A DNA stretch of 52,649 nt, from contig MKUV01000045.1 of assembly GCA_001898725.1 (NCBI GenBank), positions 1-52,649 on the forward strand, read 5' to 3'. The notes under the pieces were generated by a model. The model was not told the DNA's origin, made no database searches, and was given only the letters and a program-made list of their open reading frames with translations. Shown in pieces: positions 27,115 through 37,316 of the stretch. How positions within the stretch are numbered: position 1 is the stretch's first letter; each line of letters starts with the position of its first letter. The translations under genes and the position numbers were made by a program. This stretch comes from Caedibacter sp. 37-49 (GTDB taxonomy: Bacteria; Pseudomonadota; Alphaproteobacteria; Caedimonadales; Caedimonadaceae).

Positions 27115-27944
27115 TTTTGACATTCCTTACAATAAAACGTTGAGCGATTAGATTGAACAATTCTCTCAATTGATGACTGATTACATTGAAAACATGGCTC
27201 TCCTTCACGACCATATACTTTAAAATTTTCTTGAAAGCTACCTTTACTCCCATTTGGTTGACGATGATCCCTTAAAGTTGAACCACCTGCTGCAATAGCC
27301 TTTTTTAAAACCTCTTGAATTGATCTAACGAGAGCCTCTGCTTCTAAAACACTCAATGTTTTCGCTAATCTAAGAGGCGATAACTTTGCTTGATGGAGAG
27401 CTTCACAAACATAAATATTTCCCAAACCAGCTATTATTTTTTGATTCAGAAGAACTGTTTTTAGGGTTAATGATTTATGCTTAATTAACTTTAACAAAAG
27501 AGAACTAGAAAAATTATCATCAAAAGGTTCAATTCCTAAAGAATTTAATAAAGAAAAACTTGGTAAATCCTGGGATGGAACAAGCAACATTGCCCCAAAG
27601 CGTCGTGGATCGTGGAAACGTAATATTAATCCAGAGTAAAACTTAATTTCAACATGATCATGCACTTTTCTAGGAACAAGTTCTTTAGGTGTTAGAATTT
27701 GCACTCTTCCTGACATGCCTAAATGCCATACTAGAATGAAATTAGATTGCTTAAAGGACAGTAAGATGTATTTAGCTCGCCGCTCAAGCGCCTTTACAGT
27801 ATGATTTTTGAGAAGAACTTCAAAATTATCTTGAATAGGCCATCGTAATTTACGATTAGAAACCACCACATTCTCTATTGTTTGATTAAGAATGTGTTTC
27901 TCAAGATTTACTCTAATAGATTCAACTTCAGGAAGTTCAGGCAT
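27111..27944 (-). CDS. mutM: Formamidopyrimidine-DNA glycosylase
   Basis: Removes 8-oxoguanine and formamidopyrimidines from DNA and nicks the abasic site. The N-terminal MPELPEVE supplies the catalytic proline and glutamate. The beta-hairpin lysine lies in RRAKYILL, and HLGMSGR is typical. The helix-two-turn-helix has LNQKIIAGLGNIYVCEAL. The C-terminal zinc finger has cysteines in CFQC and CKEC. 277 residues, all key residues present. Confidence 0.96.
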   Translation of the reverse strand: MPELPEVESIRVNLEKHILNQTIENVVVSNRKLRWPIQDNFEVLLKNHTVKALERRAKYILLSFKQSNFILVWHLGMSGRVQILTPKELVPRKVHDHVEIKFYSGLILRFHDPRRFGAMLLVPSQDLPSFSLLNSLGIEPFDDNFSSSLLLKLIKHKSLTLKTVLLNQKIIAGLGNIYVCEALHQAKLSPLRLAKTLSVLEAEALVRSIQEVLKKAIAAGGSTLRDHRQPNGSKGSFQENFKVYGREGEPCFQCNQSSIERIVQSNRSTFYCKECQK

Positions 27945-28015
27945 AACGGCACTAGAAATTAAGTTAAGATTCCATTATGGTTTTCATACTTTAAGGGAAA
28001 GAAGAAAATACATAG

Positions 28016-28777
28016 ATGATAAAGCGTACCACTACTGATTTTGGTTTTCAAGATGTCGATTCAAATGAAAAAACAAAGCTTGTTAATGACTTATTTAAAC
28101 GAGTTGCTAACCGCTATGATTTAATGAATGATGTCATGAGTTTAGGAATTCATCGGTGGTGGAAAGATCAATTTATTCAAAGAATCTCTCCAAAAAAAGA
28201 TGAAAAGTTTATTGATGTTGCCGGGGGAACAGGTGATATTGCTTTAAGGCTTCTTAAGAAATCAACACCTCTATCAAATGTTACGGTTTATGATATTAAT
28301 CTTAATATGCTTGAAGAAGGACGAGCACGTGCTATCGATGAGGGTGTAATAAAAGGTCTTCAATGGATTTGTGGAACAGCAGAAAATCTTCCTTTTCCAG
28401 ATAACGCTTTCGATGTTTACACGATTGCTTTTGGTCTTCGTAACATTACTTCTAAAGAGAATGCCTTGAAAGAAGCTTTCCGTGTTCTAAAACCAGAAGG
28501 TCGGTTTTATTGTCTAGAATTTTCAAAAGTTAAACATCCCTTATTAGAAAAAGCTTATTCTCTCTACTCTTTTAATATTATTCCTAAAATTGGCGCTCTT
28601 ATTGCAAAAGATAAAGCTGCTTACCAATACTTAGTCGAAAGTATTAACCGTTTCCCTACACAGGAAGAGCTTTCTTTAATGATAAAAGAAGCTGGCTTTG
28701 TTTCTGTTTCCTATCAAAATCTCACACAAGGAATTGTGGCGATCCATGAAGGGATAAAGGACTTCAAAGAAGCTTAA
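28016..28777 (+). CDS. ubiE: Ubiquinone/menaquinone C-methyltransferase
   Basis: A SAM-dependent C-methylation step in ubiquinone synthesis. 253 residues. Motifs are RYDLMNDVMSLGIHRWWK, SAM motif I DVAGGTGDIALRL, and DVYTIAFGLRNITSKENALK, with FYCLEFSKV after it. It is divergent from mutM, with about 70 bases between starts holding both promoters. In many alphaproteobacteria ubiE neighbours mutM and ubiB. ubiB is not adjacent here. Confidence 0.95.
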   Translation: MIKRTTTDFGFQDVDSNEKTKLVNDLFKRVANRYDLMNDVMSLGIHRWWKDQFIQRISPKKDEKFIDVAGGTGDIALRLLKKSTPLSNVTVYDINLNMLEEGRARAIDEGVIKGLQWICGTAENLPFPDNAFDVYTIAFGLRNITSKENALKEAFRVLKPEGRFYCLEFSKVKHPLLEKAYSLYSFNIIPKIGALIAKDKAAYQYLVESINRFPTQEELSLMIKEAGFVSVSYQNLTQGIVAIHEGIKDFKEA

Positions 28778-28840
28778 AAGAATGATATGAAGCAGTAGAT
28801 TAAGGAATAAATTAAAAAAGCACTGACTTAAAGGGGCACC

Positions 28841-29128
28841 ATGACCATTGATATTAAAACTGTCCACAAGATTTCAAGGCTTGCCAGAATTAAGATTGAA
28901 GAGGAGTCTCTTGAATCTCTTAAAACTGATCTTAATCATATTTTAGGATGGGTTGAGCAGCTTTCAGAAGTTAATACGAGTAACATTCAACCTCTTTATA
29001 GTATGGCGCTTGACAACATGCCCAGACGTGAAGACCAAATTACTGATGGCAACTATCCTGAAGCTATTCTTGCAAATGCCCCAGAGGCGGAATTCGGAAT
29101 GTTTGTTGTCCCTAAAGTTGTAGAGTAA
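28841..29128 (+). CDS. gatC: Asp/Glu-tRNA amidotransferase subunit C
   Basis: A small subunit that stabilises GatAB and helps convert misacylated Glu-tRNA(Gln) or Asp-tRNA(Asn) to the amide form. 95 residues with VHKISRLARIKIEEE, LNHILGWVEQLSEV and the C-terminal PRREDQIT and EFGMFVVPKVV. It is first in gatC-gatA-gatB, with a 3-base gap to gatA. Confidence 0.96.
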   Translation: MTIDIKTVHKISRLARIKIEEESLESLKTDLNHILGWVEQLSEVNTSNIQPLYSMALDNMPRREDQITDGNYPEAILANAPEAEFGMFVVPKVVE

Positions 29129-29131
29129 TCC

Positions 29132-30616
29132 ATGACAAAACTAACTGAACTTACTTTATGTGAAGCACGAGATGGACTTGTTAAGAAACAATTCTCTGCG
29201 AAAGAGTTAACACAAACTCACCTCCAAAAAATGGAAGAAACGCGATCTCTTAATGCTTATATTACAGAAACGCCTGAAGTCGCCCTTAAAATGGCAGCCG
29301 CATCTGACGAAAAACTTGCAAAAAATGAAGAACTTCGACCTCTTGAAGGGCTTCCTATCGGAATAAAAGATCTTTTTTGTACTAAAAATATACGTACAAC
29401 CGCAGCGTCAAAAATTCTTGATGGTTACAAACCTTTATATGAATCAACTGTGACTCAAAATTTATGGGATGCAGGAGCTGTTTTATTGGGGAAATTAAAT
29501 CTTGACGAGTTTGCTATGGGGTCGTCCAATTTAACAAGTGCTTATGGTCCTGTTGTGAGTCCATGGAAAATTAAAGGTGACAATCGTCAATTCGTTCCAG
29601 GTGGTTCTTCTGGAGGATCTGTCGCAGCTGTTGCCGTTGGGTCTGCACTTGCGACAACCGGAACAGATACTGGCGGATCTATTCGCCAACCCGCAGCTTT
29701 TTCAGGAATTGTTGGTCTTAAGCCAACTTATGGTCGATGCTCAAGATACGGTATTGTCGCATTCGCTTCTTCTTTAGATCAAGCTGGCCCACTTACAAAA
29801 GATGTTCGTGATGCTGCTTTAATGCTCAAAATTATGGCGGGCTATGATCCTAAAGATGCAACTTCTGTAAATATCCCTGTCCCAGATTATGAAAAGATGC
29901 TGAGCGGCAATATTAAAAACCTTAAAGTTGGTATTCCCAAAGAATATCGGGTTGAAGGGCTTAATCCAGAAATTGAGAATTTGTGGTCTCAAGGAATTGA
30001 ATGGCTTAAAAATGCTGGTGCTGAAATTCAAGAAATTTCTTTACCTCACACAAAATATGCTCTCCCTACTTATTATATTCTTGCCCCTGCTGAAGCTTCT
30101 TCTAACTTAGCGCGTTATGATGGCGTTCGCTTTGGCTTAAGAACTTCAGGAAAAACGCTAGATGAACTTTATGAGCTTACGCGTGCAGAAGGTTTTGGAA
30201 GAGAAGTGAAGCGACGTATCATGATTGGTACATATGTCTTATCAGCGGGCTATTATGATGCTTATTATTTAAAAGCGCAAAAAATTAGGCGCCTTATTCG
30301 GCAAGATTTTGAAGAGGCATTTAAAAAAGTCGACGTCATTCTAACGCCCACAACCCCCACAGCAGCTTTTGCAATTGGAGAAGAACCTAAAGATCCTGTT
30401 ACAATGTACATGAATGATGTTTTAACTGTTCCTGCAAATCTTGCCGGTATTCCTGGAATTTCTATCCCTGCATCATTTACAGAAGAGGGACTTCCATTAG
30501 GACTACAGATTCTAGGACCAACTTTTGAAGAAGCAAGAATTCTAAATGTAGGATATGTTCTAGAACAAGCAGCACAATTTAAAGAAAAAGCTCTCAAATT
30601 ACGGACAAGCATATGA
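29132..30616 (+). CDS. gatA: Asp/Glu-tRNA amidotransferase subunit A
   Basis: The glutamine-hydrolysing amidase subunit. The Ser-cisSer-Lys triad is visible: the Lys in LPIGIKDLF, the scaffold serines in [13 protein letters not shown], and the catalytic Ser in [11 protein letters not shown]. 494 residues. Its stop overlaps the gatB start as ATGA, so the subunits are translationally coupled. The presence of GatCAB means this organism probably lacks glutaminyl- and/or asparaginyl-tRNA synthetase. Confidence 0.97.
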   Translation: MTKLTELTLCEARDGLVKKQFSAKELTQTHLQKMEETRSLNAYITETPEVALKMAAASDEKLAKNEELRPLEGLPIGIKDLFCTKNIRTTAASKILDGYKPLYESTVTQNLWDAGAVLLGKLNLDEFAMGSSNLTSAYGPVVSPWKIKGDNRQFVPGGSSGGSVAAVAVGSALATTGTDTGGSIRQPAAFSGIVGLKPTYGRCSRYGIVAFASSLDQAGPLTKDVRDAALMLKIMAGYDPKDATSVNIPVPDYEKMLSGNIKNLKVGIPKEYRVEGLNPEIENLWSQGIEWLKNAGAEIQEISLPHTKYALPTYYILAPAEASSNLARYDGVRFGLRTSGKTLDELYELTRAEGFGREVKRRIMIGTYVLSAGYYDAYYLKAQKIRRLIRQDFEEAFKKVDVILTPTTPTAAFAIGEEPKDPVTMYMNDVLTVPANLAGIPGISIPASFTEEGLPLGLQILGPTFEEARILNVGYVLEQAAQFKEKALKLRTSI

Positions 30617-32094
30617 ATGAAAAAAATCATTATATCCAAGGCAAAACAGGACCTTGGGAAGTTGTTATAGGACTTGAGGTTCATGCACAAATTACCTCAA
30701 AAGTAAAACTTTTTTCGGGAGCTTCTGCGGCCTTTGGCGGTGATCCTAATACGCAAGTCTCTTTTATTGATGCAGGATTTCCTGGAATGCTCCCTGTGAT
30801 TAATCGTTTCTGTGTAGAACAAGCTATTAAAACAGGCCTCGGCTTGAATGCACAAATCAATAAAACATCAATTTTTGATCGTAAAAATTATTTTTATGCT
30901 GATCTTCCTCAAGGGTATCAAATTTCTCAATTTTTATGCCCTATCATTGGGAAAGGTTATCTCGATATTGAACTTGAAGATGGCACAGTAAGGCGCATTA
31001 ATATTACGCGTCTTCATCTTGAACAGGATGCAGGTAAAAGCATTCACGATCAACATCCAAGCAAGAGTTACATTGATTTTAACCGAGCTGGTGTCGCTCT
31101 TATGGAAATTGTTTCCGAACCTGACATTCGTTCAATTGAAGAAGCCCAAGCTTATATTAAAAAATTACGCGGTCTTTTGCGTTATTTAGGAACGTGTGAT
31201 GGAAATATGGAACAAGGAAGCCTTCGTGCAGATATTAATATCTCTTTAAGACGCCCCGGAGCAGATTTTGGAACACGGGCTGAAATTAAAAATGTGAATT
31301 CTGTAAGATTTATGGGCCAAGCCATTAACTATGAAATTCAACGACAAATGGATATTCTTGAAAATGGGGGACAAGTAGATCAAGAAACGCGCCTTTTTGA
31401 TGCCGCAAAAGGAATAACAAGATCCATGCGAAGTAAGGAAGATGCGCATGATTATCGCTATTTCCCTGATCCTGATCTTCCGCCTTTGGTTTTAACTGAT
31501 GAAGAGATTGAGCATATACGCGTAACGCTTCCAGAATTACCGGATGCAAAAAAGACCAGATTCATAAATGATTATAACCTCTCTCCTTATGATGCTGGTG
31601 TTTTAAGCTCAGAACTTGAGACTGTCACTTATTTTGAAACAGCCCTTGAGAGCCTAAAACATCAAAATGAGAAAAGCATTAAACTGCTTGCAAATTGGAT
31701 GATCGGCGAGTTGTTTGCGGCGCTTAATAAAGATTCTTTATCGATTGAAGAAAGCAAAGTTTCTCCTCAATTATTAGCGGACCTTATTAATTTTATTTAT
31801 GATGAGACTATTTCAGGGCGCCTTGCAAAAGATATTTTTGCAGAAATGTGGGAGACAGGGGAAAAGCCAGATAAAATTATTAACGCCAAAGGTCTTGTCC
31901 AAGTCAGTGACGAAGACACCATTGCAGCGGCAGTTGATAAAATTCTTAGTGAGAATCAAGATAAGGTATCAGAATATCTTTCAGGAAAAGATAAACTTCT
32001 GGGCTTCTTTGTAGGACAAGTTATGAAAATGATGCAAGGAAAAGGGAATCCTGCTGTCATCAATAAAATTTTACTTAAGAAACTTAAATCATAA
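30613..32094 (+). CDS. gatB: Asp/Glu-tRNA amidotransferase subunit B
   Basis: The kinase and transamidase subunit that activates the tRNA-bound carboxylate with ATP and adds ammonia channelled from GatA. 493 residues beginning [31 protein letters not shown] and [15 protein letters not shown]-like stretches follow (here [15 protein letters not shown]), and a YqeY-like tail domain is present. It ends 51 bases before atpB in the same direction, so read-through is possible. Confidence 0.97.
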   Translation: MNEKNHYIQGKTGPWEVVIGLEVHAQITSKVKLFSGASAAFGGDPNTQVSFIDAGFPGMLPVINRFCVEQAIKTGLGLNAQINKTSIFDRKNYFYADLPQGYQISQFLCPIIGKGYLDIELEDGTVRRINITRLHLEQDAGKSIHDQHPSKSYIDFNRAGVALMEIVSEPDIRSIEEAQAYIKKLRGLLRYLGTCDGNMEQGSLRADINISLRRPGADFGTRAEIKNVNSVRFMGQAINYEIQRQMDILENGGQVDQETRLFDAAKGITRSMRSKEDAHDYRYFPDPDLPPLVLTDEEIEHIRVTLPELPDAKKTRFINDYNLSPYDAGVLSSELETVTYFETALESLKHQNEKSIKLLANWMIGELFAALNKDSLSIEESKVSPQLLADLINFIYDETISGRLAKDIFAEMWETGEKPDKIINAKGLVQVSDEDTIAAAVDKILSENQDKVSEYLSGKDKLLGFFVGQVMKMMQGKGNPAVINKILLKKLKS

Positions 32095-32145
32095 ATAAAA
32101 GATTTAAGATTCGACTTCACGAAGAAAGGGTTTATAGTAAATCTA

Positions 32146-32874
32146 ATGGCAACAAATCCTTTAGACCAATTTCTTATCAAACCGCTTATTCCTCTTCATT
32201 TGGGAGGATATGATATTTCGTTTACAAACTCTTCCTTATTTATGGTTTTAACAACGGTTCTAATTATTTTATTCCAGTGGGCAGGCGTTAAAAACAGTCA
32301 GCTAATCCCCTCACGTATTCAATCTTTCTATGAGATTAGTTATGAATTTATTCAAACGATGGTCAAAGATAACTTAGGCGATGAAGGAAAAAGATATTTT
32401 CCTTTTATTTTTTCTCTTTTTCTTTTTATTTTATTCGGCAACTTGTGGGGAATGGTGCCTTATTCTTTTACATTTACAAGCCATATCATCGTCACAGGCA
32501 CGTTAGCATTTATCGTCTTTGGTCTTATTACAACTGTTGGGCTTGTCAAACATGGTTTTAAATTTTTTAGACTCTTCTTTCCTAAAGGCGTGCCCCTTGC
32601 GATTGCACCAATCTTAATTCCAGTTGAAATTATTGCTTATTTATTTAGGCCTATTACGCTGGCGATTCGTCTTTTTGCAAATATGATGGCTGGACATATG
32701 GTTCTAAAGCTTTTTGGCGGATTTACGGTTGCCATGGGTGTGTACGGTCTTTTTGCGCCCCTCCCATTTCTTATCTTTTTTACCGCATTTGAAGTCTTTG
32801 TTGCTCTCCTGCAAGCCTATGTTTTTACAATTCTCACGTGTATTTACTTACATGATACTCTTCACTTACATTAA
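32146..32874 (+). CDS. atpB: F0 ATP synthase subunit a
   Basis: A membrane subunit forming the two proton half-channels. 242 residues with five or six helices. The essential arginine lies in RPITLAIRLFANMMAGH, and the C-terminal helix carries EVFVALLQAYVFTIL. It heads an F0-only block (a, c, b', b), with the F1 genes elsewhere, as usual for alphaproteobacteria. The typical atpI gene is not immediately upstream: gatB is instead. Confidence 0.96.
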   Translation: MATNPLDQFLIKPLIPLHLGGYDISFTNSSLFMVLTTVLIILFQWAGVKNSQLIPSRIQSFYEISYEFIQTMVKDNLGDEGKRYFPFIFSLFLFILFGNLWGMVPYSFTFTSHIIVTGTLAFIVFGLITTVGLVKHGFKFFRLFFPKGVPLAIAPILIPVEIIAYLFRPITLAIRLFANMMAGHMVLKLFGGFTVAMGVYGLFAPLPFLIFFTAFEVFVALLQAYVFTILTCIYLHDTLHLH

Positions 32875-32920
32875 GTTTATGATACACTCGAACATCAAAA
32901 ATAGATAAAGGAGATGAAGA

Positions 32921-33145
32921 ATGGAAGTTGGTGCGGCTAAATTAATCGGAGCAGGCTTGGCAGTTATTGCTCTTTTAGGTGTTGGAATTGGCGTTGGAAA
33001 TATTTTTTCTAATTTGTTGAAAGCCATTGCCCGTAACCCTTCAGTTAAAAATGATGTGATGATTCCAGCTTATATTGGCGCGGCTTTAACAGAAGCTGTT
33101 GGAATTTTGGCTTTTACTGTTGCTCTTATTATTTTGTTTAGCTGA
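32921..33145 (+). CDS. atpE: F0 ATP synthase subunit c
   Basis: A 74-residue ring subunit with two helices and a polar loop, ARNPSVKN. The proton-carrying carboxylate is Glu58 or thereabouts, in GAALTEAVGILAF. No Na+-type Gln/Ser ligand set is apparent, so proton coupling is expected. A very strong AAAGGAG ribosome site matches the need for 8-15 copies per complex. Confidence 0.97.
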   Translation: MEVGAAKLIGAGLAVIALLGVGIGVGNIFSNLLKAIARNPSVKNDVMIPAYIGAALTEAVGILAFTVALIILFS

Positions 33146-33165
33146 TTTGAGAACGGGGTTGACAA

Positions 33166-33645
33166 ATGCCTCAACTTGAAACAGCTACTTATTTCTCTCA
33201 GCTCTTCTGGTTAGTCATTTGCTTTGGAGCCATTATTCTGTTTTCATGGGGAATCTCATTACCACGCCTTTCAAAACTTCAAGGCCAAAGGTGGGATCAA
33301 ATTGAAGGGAAAAAAGAGTTAGCCTCTACGTTACAGATAGAAGCCGAGGCTCTTCAAAATGCATGTGCTCAAGAGCTTGAGATAGCACGTCAGCAAGCGC
33401 AAGAAATTGTTCTTCATGTGGATCGTGAGATTAAGTTAAAATTTGAGCATGAAAGAAAGCGAATCTCCCAAGAAATGAAGGATAAAATTCAAGCAACAGA
33501 GAAAAAATTTCTTCAAGAAAAACAAAACCTTTCTAAAGAAATTCCTCAAATAGCTCAAAAACTTGCAATTGAAATCATTCAAAAAACTTTACCAAAAGAA
33601 ACAAGTTTAAAAACTGTTAGGGAAAGTGAGCAAACGGATGATTAA
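33166..33645 (+). CDS. atpF': F0 ATP synthase subunit b'
   Basis: A peripheral-stalk subunit. An N-terminal segment (FSQLFWLVICFGAIILFSW, about residues 9-27) anchors a long charged coiled coil rich in Glu, Gln and Lys. The TYFSQLFWL entry is typical of the b' form found in phototrophs and alphaproteobacteria, where b and b' form a heterodimer. The stop overlaps the atpF start region. 159 residues. Confidence 0.93.
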   Translation: MPQLETATYFSQLFWLVICFGAIILFSWGISLPRLSKLQGQRWDQIEGKKELASTLQIEAEALQNACAQELEIARQQAQEIVLHVDREIKLKFEHERKRISQEMKDKIQATEKKFLQEKQNLSKEIPQIAQKLAIEIIQKTLPKETSLKTVRESEQTDD

Positions 33646-34123
33646 TGCTTCCCTATGGGTTTTAATTGCTTTCTGTATTTTAATCATCCTTGTGGGAAAA
33701 CCTGCATGGCGTGCGCTGATCAATTTTTTGGATCAACATGCCTTGAGAATTAGGGATAACCTTATAGAAGCAAAACGTCTTCATACAGAAGCAGAAGCCC
33801 TAGTTGCCGAAGCTAAACGCCTTCAACTCGAGACAACCCAACGATCAAAAGAAATTATTGCGCATGCAAAAACGCAAGCAGAAGAGCTCAAGAAAACGTC
33901 CCATATTGAGCTTGGAAACTATATTCGTATAGAAGAAAAATTACTCTTAGAACGCTATGCTCAAATTGAAACTCAAGCCTTAACAGAAATTGAAAATAAA
34001 GTCCTGGAAGCAGCGATTCATGCTGCTTACCAGGAACTTTCAAACTCAGTTAAGTCGTTAGATCAGAAATATTTTTTTAATGAAACCCTTAATAAAATTA
34101 AAGATGTTAACAAATTAAAATAA
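33638..34123 (+). CDS. atpF: F0 ATP synthase subunit b
   Basis: The second peripheral-stalk subunit: one helix (LWVLIAFCILIILV) followed by a coiled-coil stalk. I chose the ATG giving MINASLWV, which overlaps the b' stop. A GTG four codons upstream has a closer GGGAAA purine site and is a real alternative. 161 residues. It is last in the F0 block and ends 6 bases before a convergent gene. Confidence 0.92.
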   Translation: MINASLWVLIAFCILIILVGKPAWRALINFLDQHALRIRDNLIEAKRLHTEAEALVAEAKRLQLETTQRSKEIIAHAKTQAEELKKTSHIELGNYIRIEEKLLLERYAQIETQALTEIENKVLEAAIHAAYQELSNSVKSLDQKYFFNETLNKIKDVNKLK

Positions 34124-34129
34124 GCTAAC

Positions 34130-34903
34130 TTATTTCTTTTTAGTATTTAATGTTTCGTTTTGAGCCGGTTTATAAGCTATTGTAACTGGTCCATTTAAAA
34201 AACGTCCGGTTAAAATATCAAAATAACCATTAACCGTCTGTATGTTATAAAACCCTATATTAGAAAGTATCTGAGGTGCACTGTCTCTATAAAAGAATTC
34301 CCCTACAATAAATAATGGGACGTCTGAGATAATAACAACTCTACCATTTGGTTTTAATGCTTCATAAGCATTTTCTAAAGCAGAGGAACTAAAATAAGAA
34401 GTTGATGCTCTAACATTTTCAAACATAACTTCATCAAATCTTCCCACCAAATTATGCTCTCCCAACTTAAGTTTTTGAATAATACCTTTTTCGGTATAAT
34501 CTGCTATAAAATCAGGATCTGTTTTGGTATCTAAATTAATGACGGCATGTCCTAAATGATTATGACAGCCAGGTGTAAACATATAGAATTGTTTTGTATC
34601 TCCTCCTTTTGCATAATTTTTATTTAATTCATAAGCTTCCTCTGCTGTAAGATGCCCACCACCAAATATTAAGGCTGCACCCTTACAGGATGCTAGAGCG
34701 TCCTTAGGGTTCTCTTTAAAATAATCCATAAAATTTTTAAAACTACGACGCTCACACAGATAAGAACCTTCATACAAATGTTTGCATCTAAAACTATTAC
34801 CGAAGTCTTCAAATCCCTTAGCATCAGCAGTATCACTGCTGTAGCTCGGATTGATGTTAAGACACAATAAAAAACGAAATATTAACTTATAAAAATTCCT
34901 CAT
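34130..34903 (-). CDS. Exported protein with methyltransferase-like region
   Basis: A 257-residue protein from the ATG that gives a signal peptide (about residues 1-22, ending near NPSYSS). A longer frame would run into ccmF. The middle reads like a class I SAM fold: GHAVINLDTKTDPDFIADYT, then LVGRFDEVMFENV, then ALENAYEALKPNGRVVIISD. The classic glycine loop is weak. Three cysteines precede it and one follows. An exported protein would not meet SAM in the periplasm, so it may be secreted into a host cell or be a non-enzymatic relative. Not a family I can name. Confidence 0.65.
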   Translation of the reverse strand: MRNFYKLIFRFLLCLNINPSYSSDTADAKGFEDFGNSFRCKHLYEGSYLCERRSFKNFMDYFKENPKDALASCKGAALIFGGGHLTAEEAYELNKNYAKGGDTKQFYMFTPGCHNHLGHAVINLDTKTDPDFIADYTEKGIIQKLKLGEHNLVGRFDEVMFENVRASTSYFSSSALENAYEALKPNGRVVIISDVPLFIVGEFFYRDSAPQILSNIGFYNIQTVNGYFDILTGRFLNGPVTIAYKPAQNETLNTKKK

Positions 34904-34959
34904 AATGATTACTTTTTTTGAATTTAATCTGAAACAAATACTATGAAATGCTCTGATTG

Positions 34960-36864
34960 TCAATTTTTCCCAGGACTTAAGAATTTTTTGTTTAAAATGA
35001 GGCGGATAATGCCCCCAAGAACCATTAACAATGACCCTAACCAAAGAAGTTGTATTCCAGGATAAAGTGCCACTTCAAAGACCCATTCTCCTGTAGGTAA
35101 AACGCCCCCTAAAACAATATAGAGATCTGTTAGCCATGTATGCTTAAGAGCAATTTCAGTCGTTAAAGTTTGAGAAGCTTGATAAAATCGTTTTTCAGGA
35201 ATCATTATTTCAGCTGTGGCGTGTCCTTTTTTTACTTCTAAATAAGCTTGCCGCGCCTCATAAGTCGGCATGTTAAAAGTTTTTAATTCTTTTAAGAGAA
35301 GTGTATAATCTTTATATAAAGCTCTCTCACCTTGTTTTAAAAGAATCGTCGTTTTAGAAGATCCTAAATTTAATAAACTCATTCCCATAATTGCAATAGC
35401 AACTCCGGCATGAGAAAAAAGTATCGCATAATTACGAAAACTTTTTCTTGGCAAACGCGCATCTATAAACAAAGAAATTAGAATTAAACCTGCAAGTACT
35501 AAACCTATTACCCCAAAAGAAGCTTGGATAGAGTTAATTCCACATAAACTAATGATTCCAATAGCGCCTAACATTAAGTAATTAATCCATCGCGAGAGTT
35601 TTTTTCGTGATGTTTTTCTCCATGTAAGTACAGGCTCACCCACCATGAATACCAGCATAACAAGAGCAAGAGGAATAACAGTATATTGAAAGTAACCAGG
35701 CTCGATCATCAGCTTTTGAGTCAGCCAAAATTCACTTAACAAAGGAGAAAGCGTTCCTAACAAAATAATAAAACACATCAATGTCAGCAAAAAATTATTC
35801 ACGATTATTCCCCCTTCTCGTGAAAATAACTCTATAGAGTAAGAAGATGAAAGCTTAGGGGCGCGATAGATCAAAAGCCCTGCCCCTAAAGCCAGTGCTA
35901 TTCCTGTAAAACCTAAAATAAAAGCACCACGCGTTGGATCAGTTGCAAAGCTATGGACAGAACTAATAACCCCTGAACGCACAATATACGTTCCTATTAA
36001 ACACAGCATAAAACTAGCAATTCCTAGCAGTGGGCTCCATAATTTAAACAATCCTTCTTTTTCAAGGCCTAAAAGAGAATGTATTAAGGCTGTCCCTAAA
36101 AGCCATGGCATCAAAGCGGCGTTCTCGACAGGATCCCAAAACCAATATCCTCCCCAGCCTAATTCATAATAGGCCCAAAAACTGCCTGTTGCGATTCCTA
36201 AAGTTAGAAAAATCCAACTTACTAAAACCCATTTTCTTAACATGGAAGCCCATGAAGAATTAATTGTGTTTTCAAATAATCCCACCACTGAAAAACTGTA
36301 AGCTAACGAAAAACCAACATAACCCAAGTATAAAAGTGGAGGATGAATCGCTAGGGCAGGATCCTGCAAAATAGGGTTTAAATCCTGTCCTTCGAGCACT
36401 TTATTTATTGTTTGCATAAACGGATCAGCAAGAAACACACTATATGTGAGAAATCCTAAAATAAGAAAAAATTGAACACTTAAAATTTTTAAACGCGTCT
36501 TAATAAAGTTTGTTTCTTGAGAGGTAGATAGAAATGCAATTAAAAGGGTGTACAGACTTAATATCCATACCCATAAAACCATAGAGCCTTCATGGTTCCC
36601 CCATACGCCTGTTATTTTATATAAACTGGGTGTTTTTGAATGTGAATGAGAAGCCACAATTTGCAAGCTAAAATCTGAATTCAAGAAAGCATAAATTAGA
36701 CTTAAAAAAGAAATCGTGATTAATAAAAAATTACTGACCGCACAAAGTCGACTAAATTGAAAAGCGAAATTGGGCTGACTTTTAATTAATAAGAAAGGAG
36801 CAATACTGCCTGCAAATGTAATTATAATAGCTGCATAAAGTGCACTTTCTCCAAAGGCATTCAT
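34960..36864 (-). CDS. ccmF: Cytochrome c haem lyase subunit CcmF
   Basis: An integral-membrane haem lyase that attaches haem from holo-CcmE to apocytochrome c. 634 residues with many helices. The tryptophan-rich WWD-type haem motif is GWGGYWFWDPVENA, with conserved histidines in GNHEGSMVLWVW and HPPLLYLGYVGF. A large periplasmic loop follows near the C-terminus. It is last in ccmC-ccmD-ccmE-ccmF. ccmG and ccmH do not follow: an unrelated exported protein does. Confidence 0.95.
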   Translation of the reverse strand: MNAFGESALYAAIIITFAGSIAPFLLIKSQPNFAFQFSRLCAVSNFLLITISFLSLIYAFLNSDFSLQIVASHSHSKTPSLYKITGVWGNHEGSMVLWVWILSLYTLLIAFLSTSQETNFIKTRLKILSVQFFLILGFLTYSVFLADPFMQTINKVLEGQDLNPILQDPALAIHPPLLYLGYVGFSLAYSFSVVGLFENTINSSWASMLRKWVLVSWIFLTLGIATGSFWAYYELGWGGYWFWDPVENAALMPWLLGTALIHSLLGLEKEGLFKLWSPLLGIASFMLCLIGTYIVRSGVISSVHSFATDPTRGAFILGFTGIALALGAGLLIYRAPKLSSSYSIELFSREGGIIVNNFLLTLMCFIILLGTLSPLLSEFWLTQKLMIEPGYFQYTVIPLALVMLVFMVGEPVLTWRKTSRKKLSRWINYLMLGAIGIISLCGINSIQASFGVIGLVLAGLILISLFIDARLPRKSFRNYAILFSHAGVAIAIMGMSLLNLGSSKTTILLKQGERALYKDYTLLLKELKTFNMPTYEARQAYLEVKKGHATAEIMIPEKRFYQASQTLTTEIALKHTWLTDLYIVLGGVLPTGEWVFEVALYPGIQLLWLGSLLMVLGGIIRLILNKKFLSPGKN

Positions 36865-36875
36865 GACATTTCCTT

Positions 36876-37316
36876 TTATTCTTTTAAAGTTTTTAAGCTA
36901 GCTTCAACTTCTCGACTTGACTGAGGAGGACGATAATTCTCATCATGTTTAGCTAAAATACGTGTTGCTTTAAAAACATTTTTTTTATCTAAAATTCCCT
37001 CAGCAACAACCCCTTGACCTTCTCGAAATAAATCAGGAAGTGGAGAATCGAAAAAGACTAATATATCTTTTTTAAAATCTGTCAGGATAAATTCTCCAGA
37101 CAGTCCTTTTAAGGAATATTTCACGCTTTTTTCTTTGACGACACCGCCTAAACGAATTTTATTAAGCGGAAGAGAAGTTTGTTGACTCACTTCTTCTGGC
37201 GTATAGAAAAAAATGAGATGAGTTCGTAAATTATAAAGAACAGCTGATAATCCTGCTCCAAAGATAATTAAGAAAAAGGCAATATAATAAAGGCGTTGTT
37301 TCTTTTTAGAAATCAT
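36876..37316 (-). CDS. ccmE: Cytochrome c haem chaperone CcmE
   Basis: A periplasmic, membrane-anchored chaperone that holds haem covalently before transfer to CcmF. 146 residues: an N-terminal anchor, the beta-barrel segment RLGGVVKEKSV, and the haem-binding motif LAKHDENYRPP. Its His forms the covalent bond and its Tyr is the axial ligand. The start overlaps the end of ccmD by 11 bases. Confidence 0.96.
   Translation of the reverse strand: MISKKKQRLYYIAFFLIIFGAGLSAVLYNLRTHLIFFYTPEEVSQQTSLPLNKIRLGGVVKEKSVKYSLKGLSGEFILTDFKKDILVFFDSPLPDLFREGQGVVAEGILDKKNVFKATRILAKHDENYRPPQSSREVEASLKTLKE

Noticed and set aside
30265-30690. A 141-codon minus-strand frame across the gatA-gatB junction
   Set aside because: It is antisense to two clearly identified, translationally coupled genes and resembles no family.
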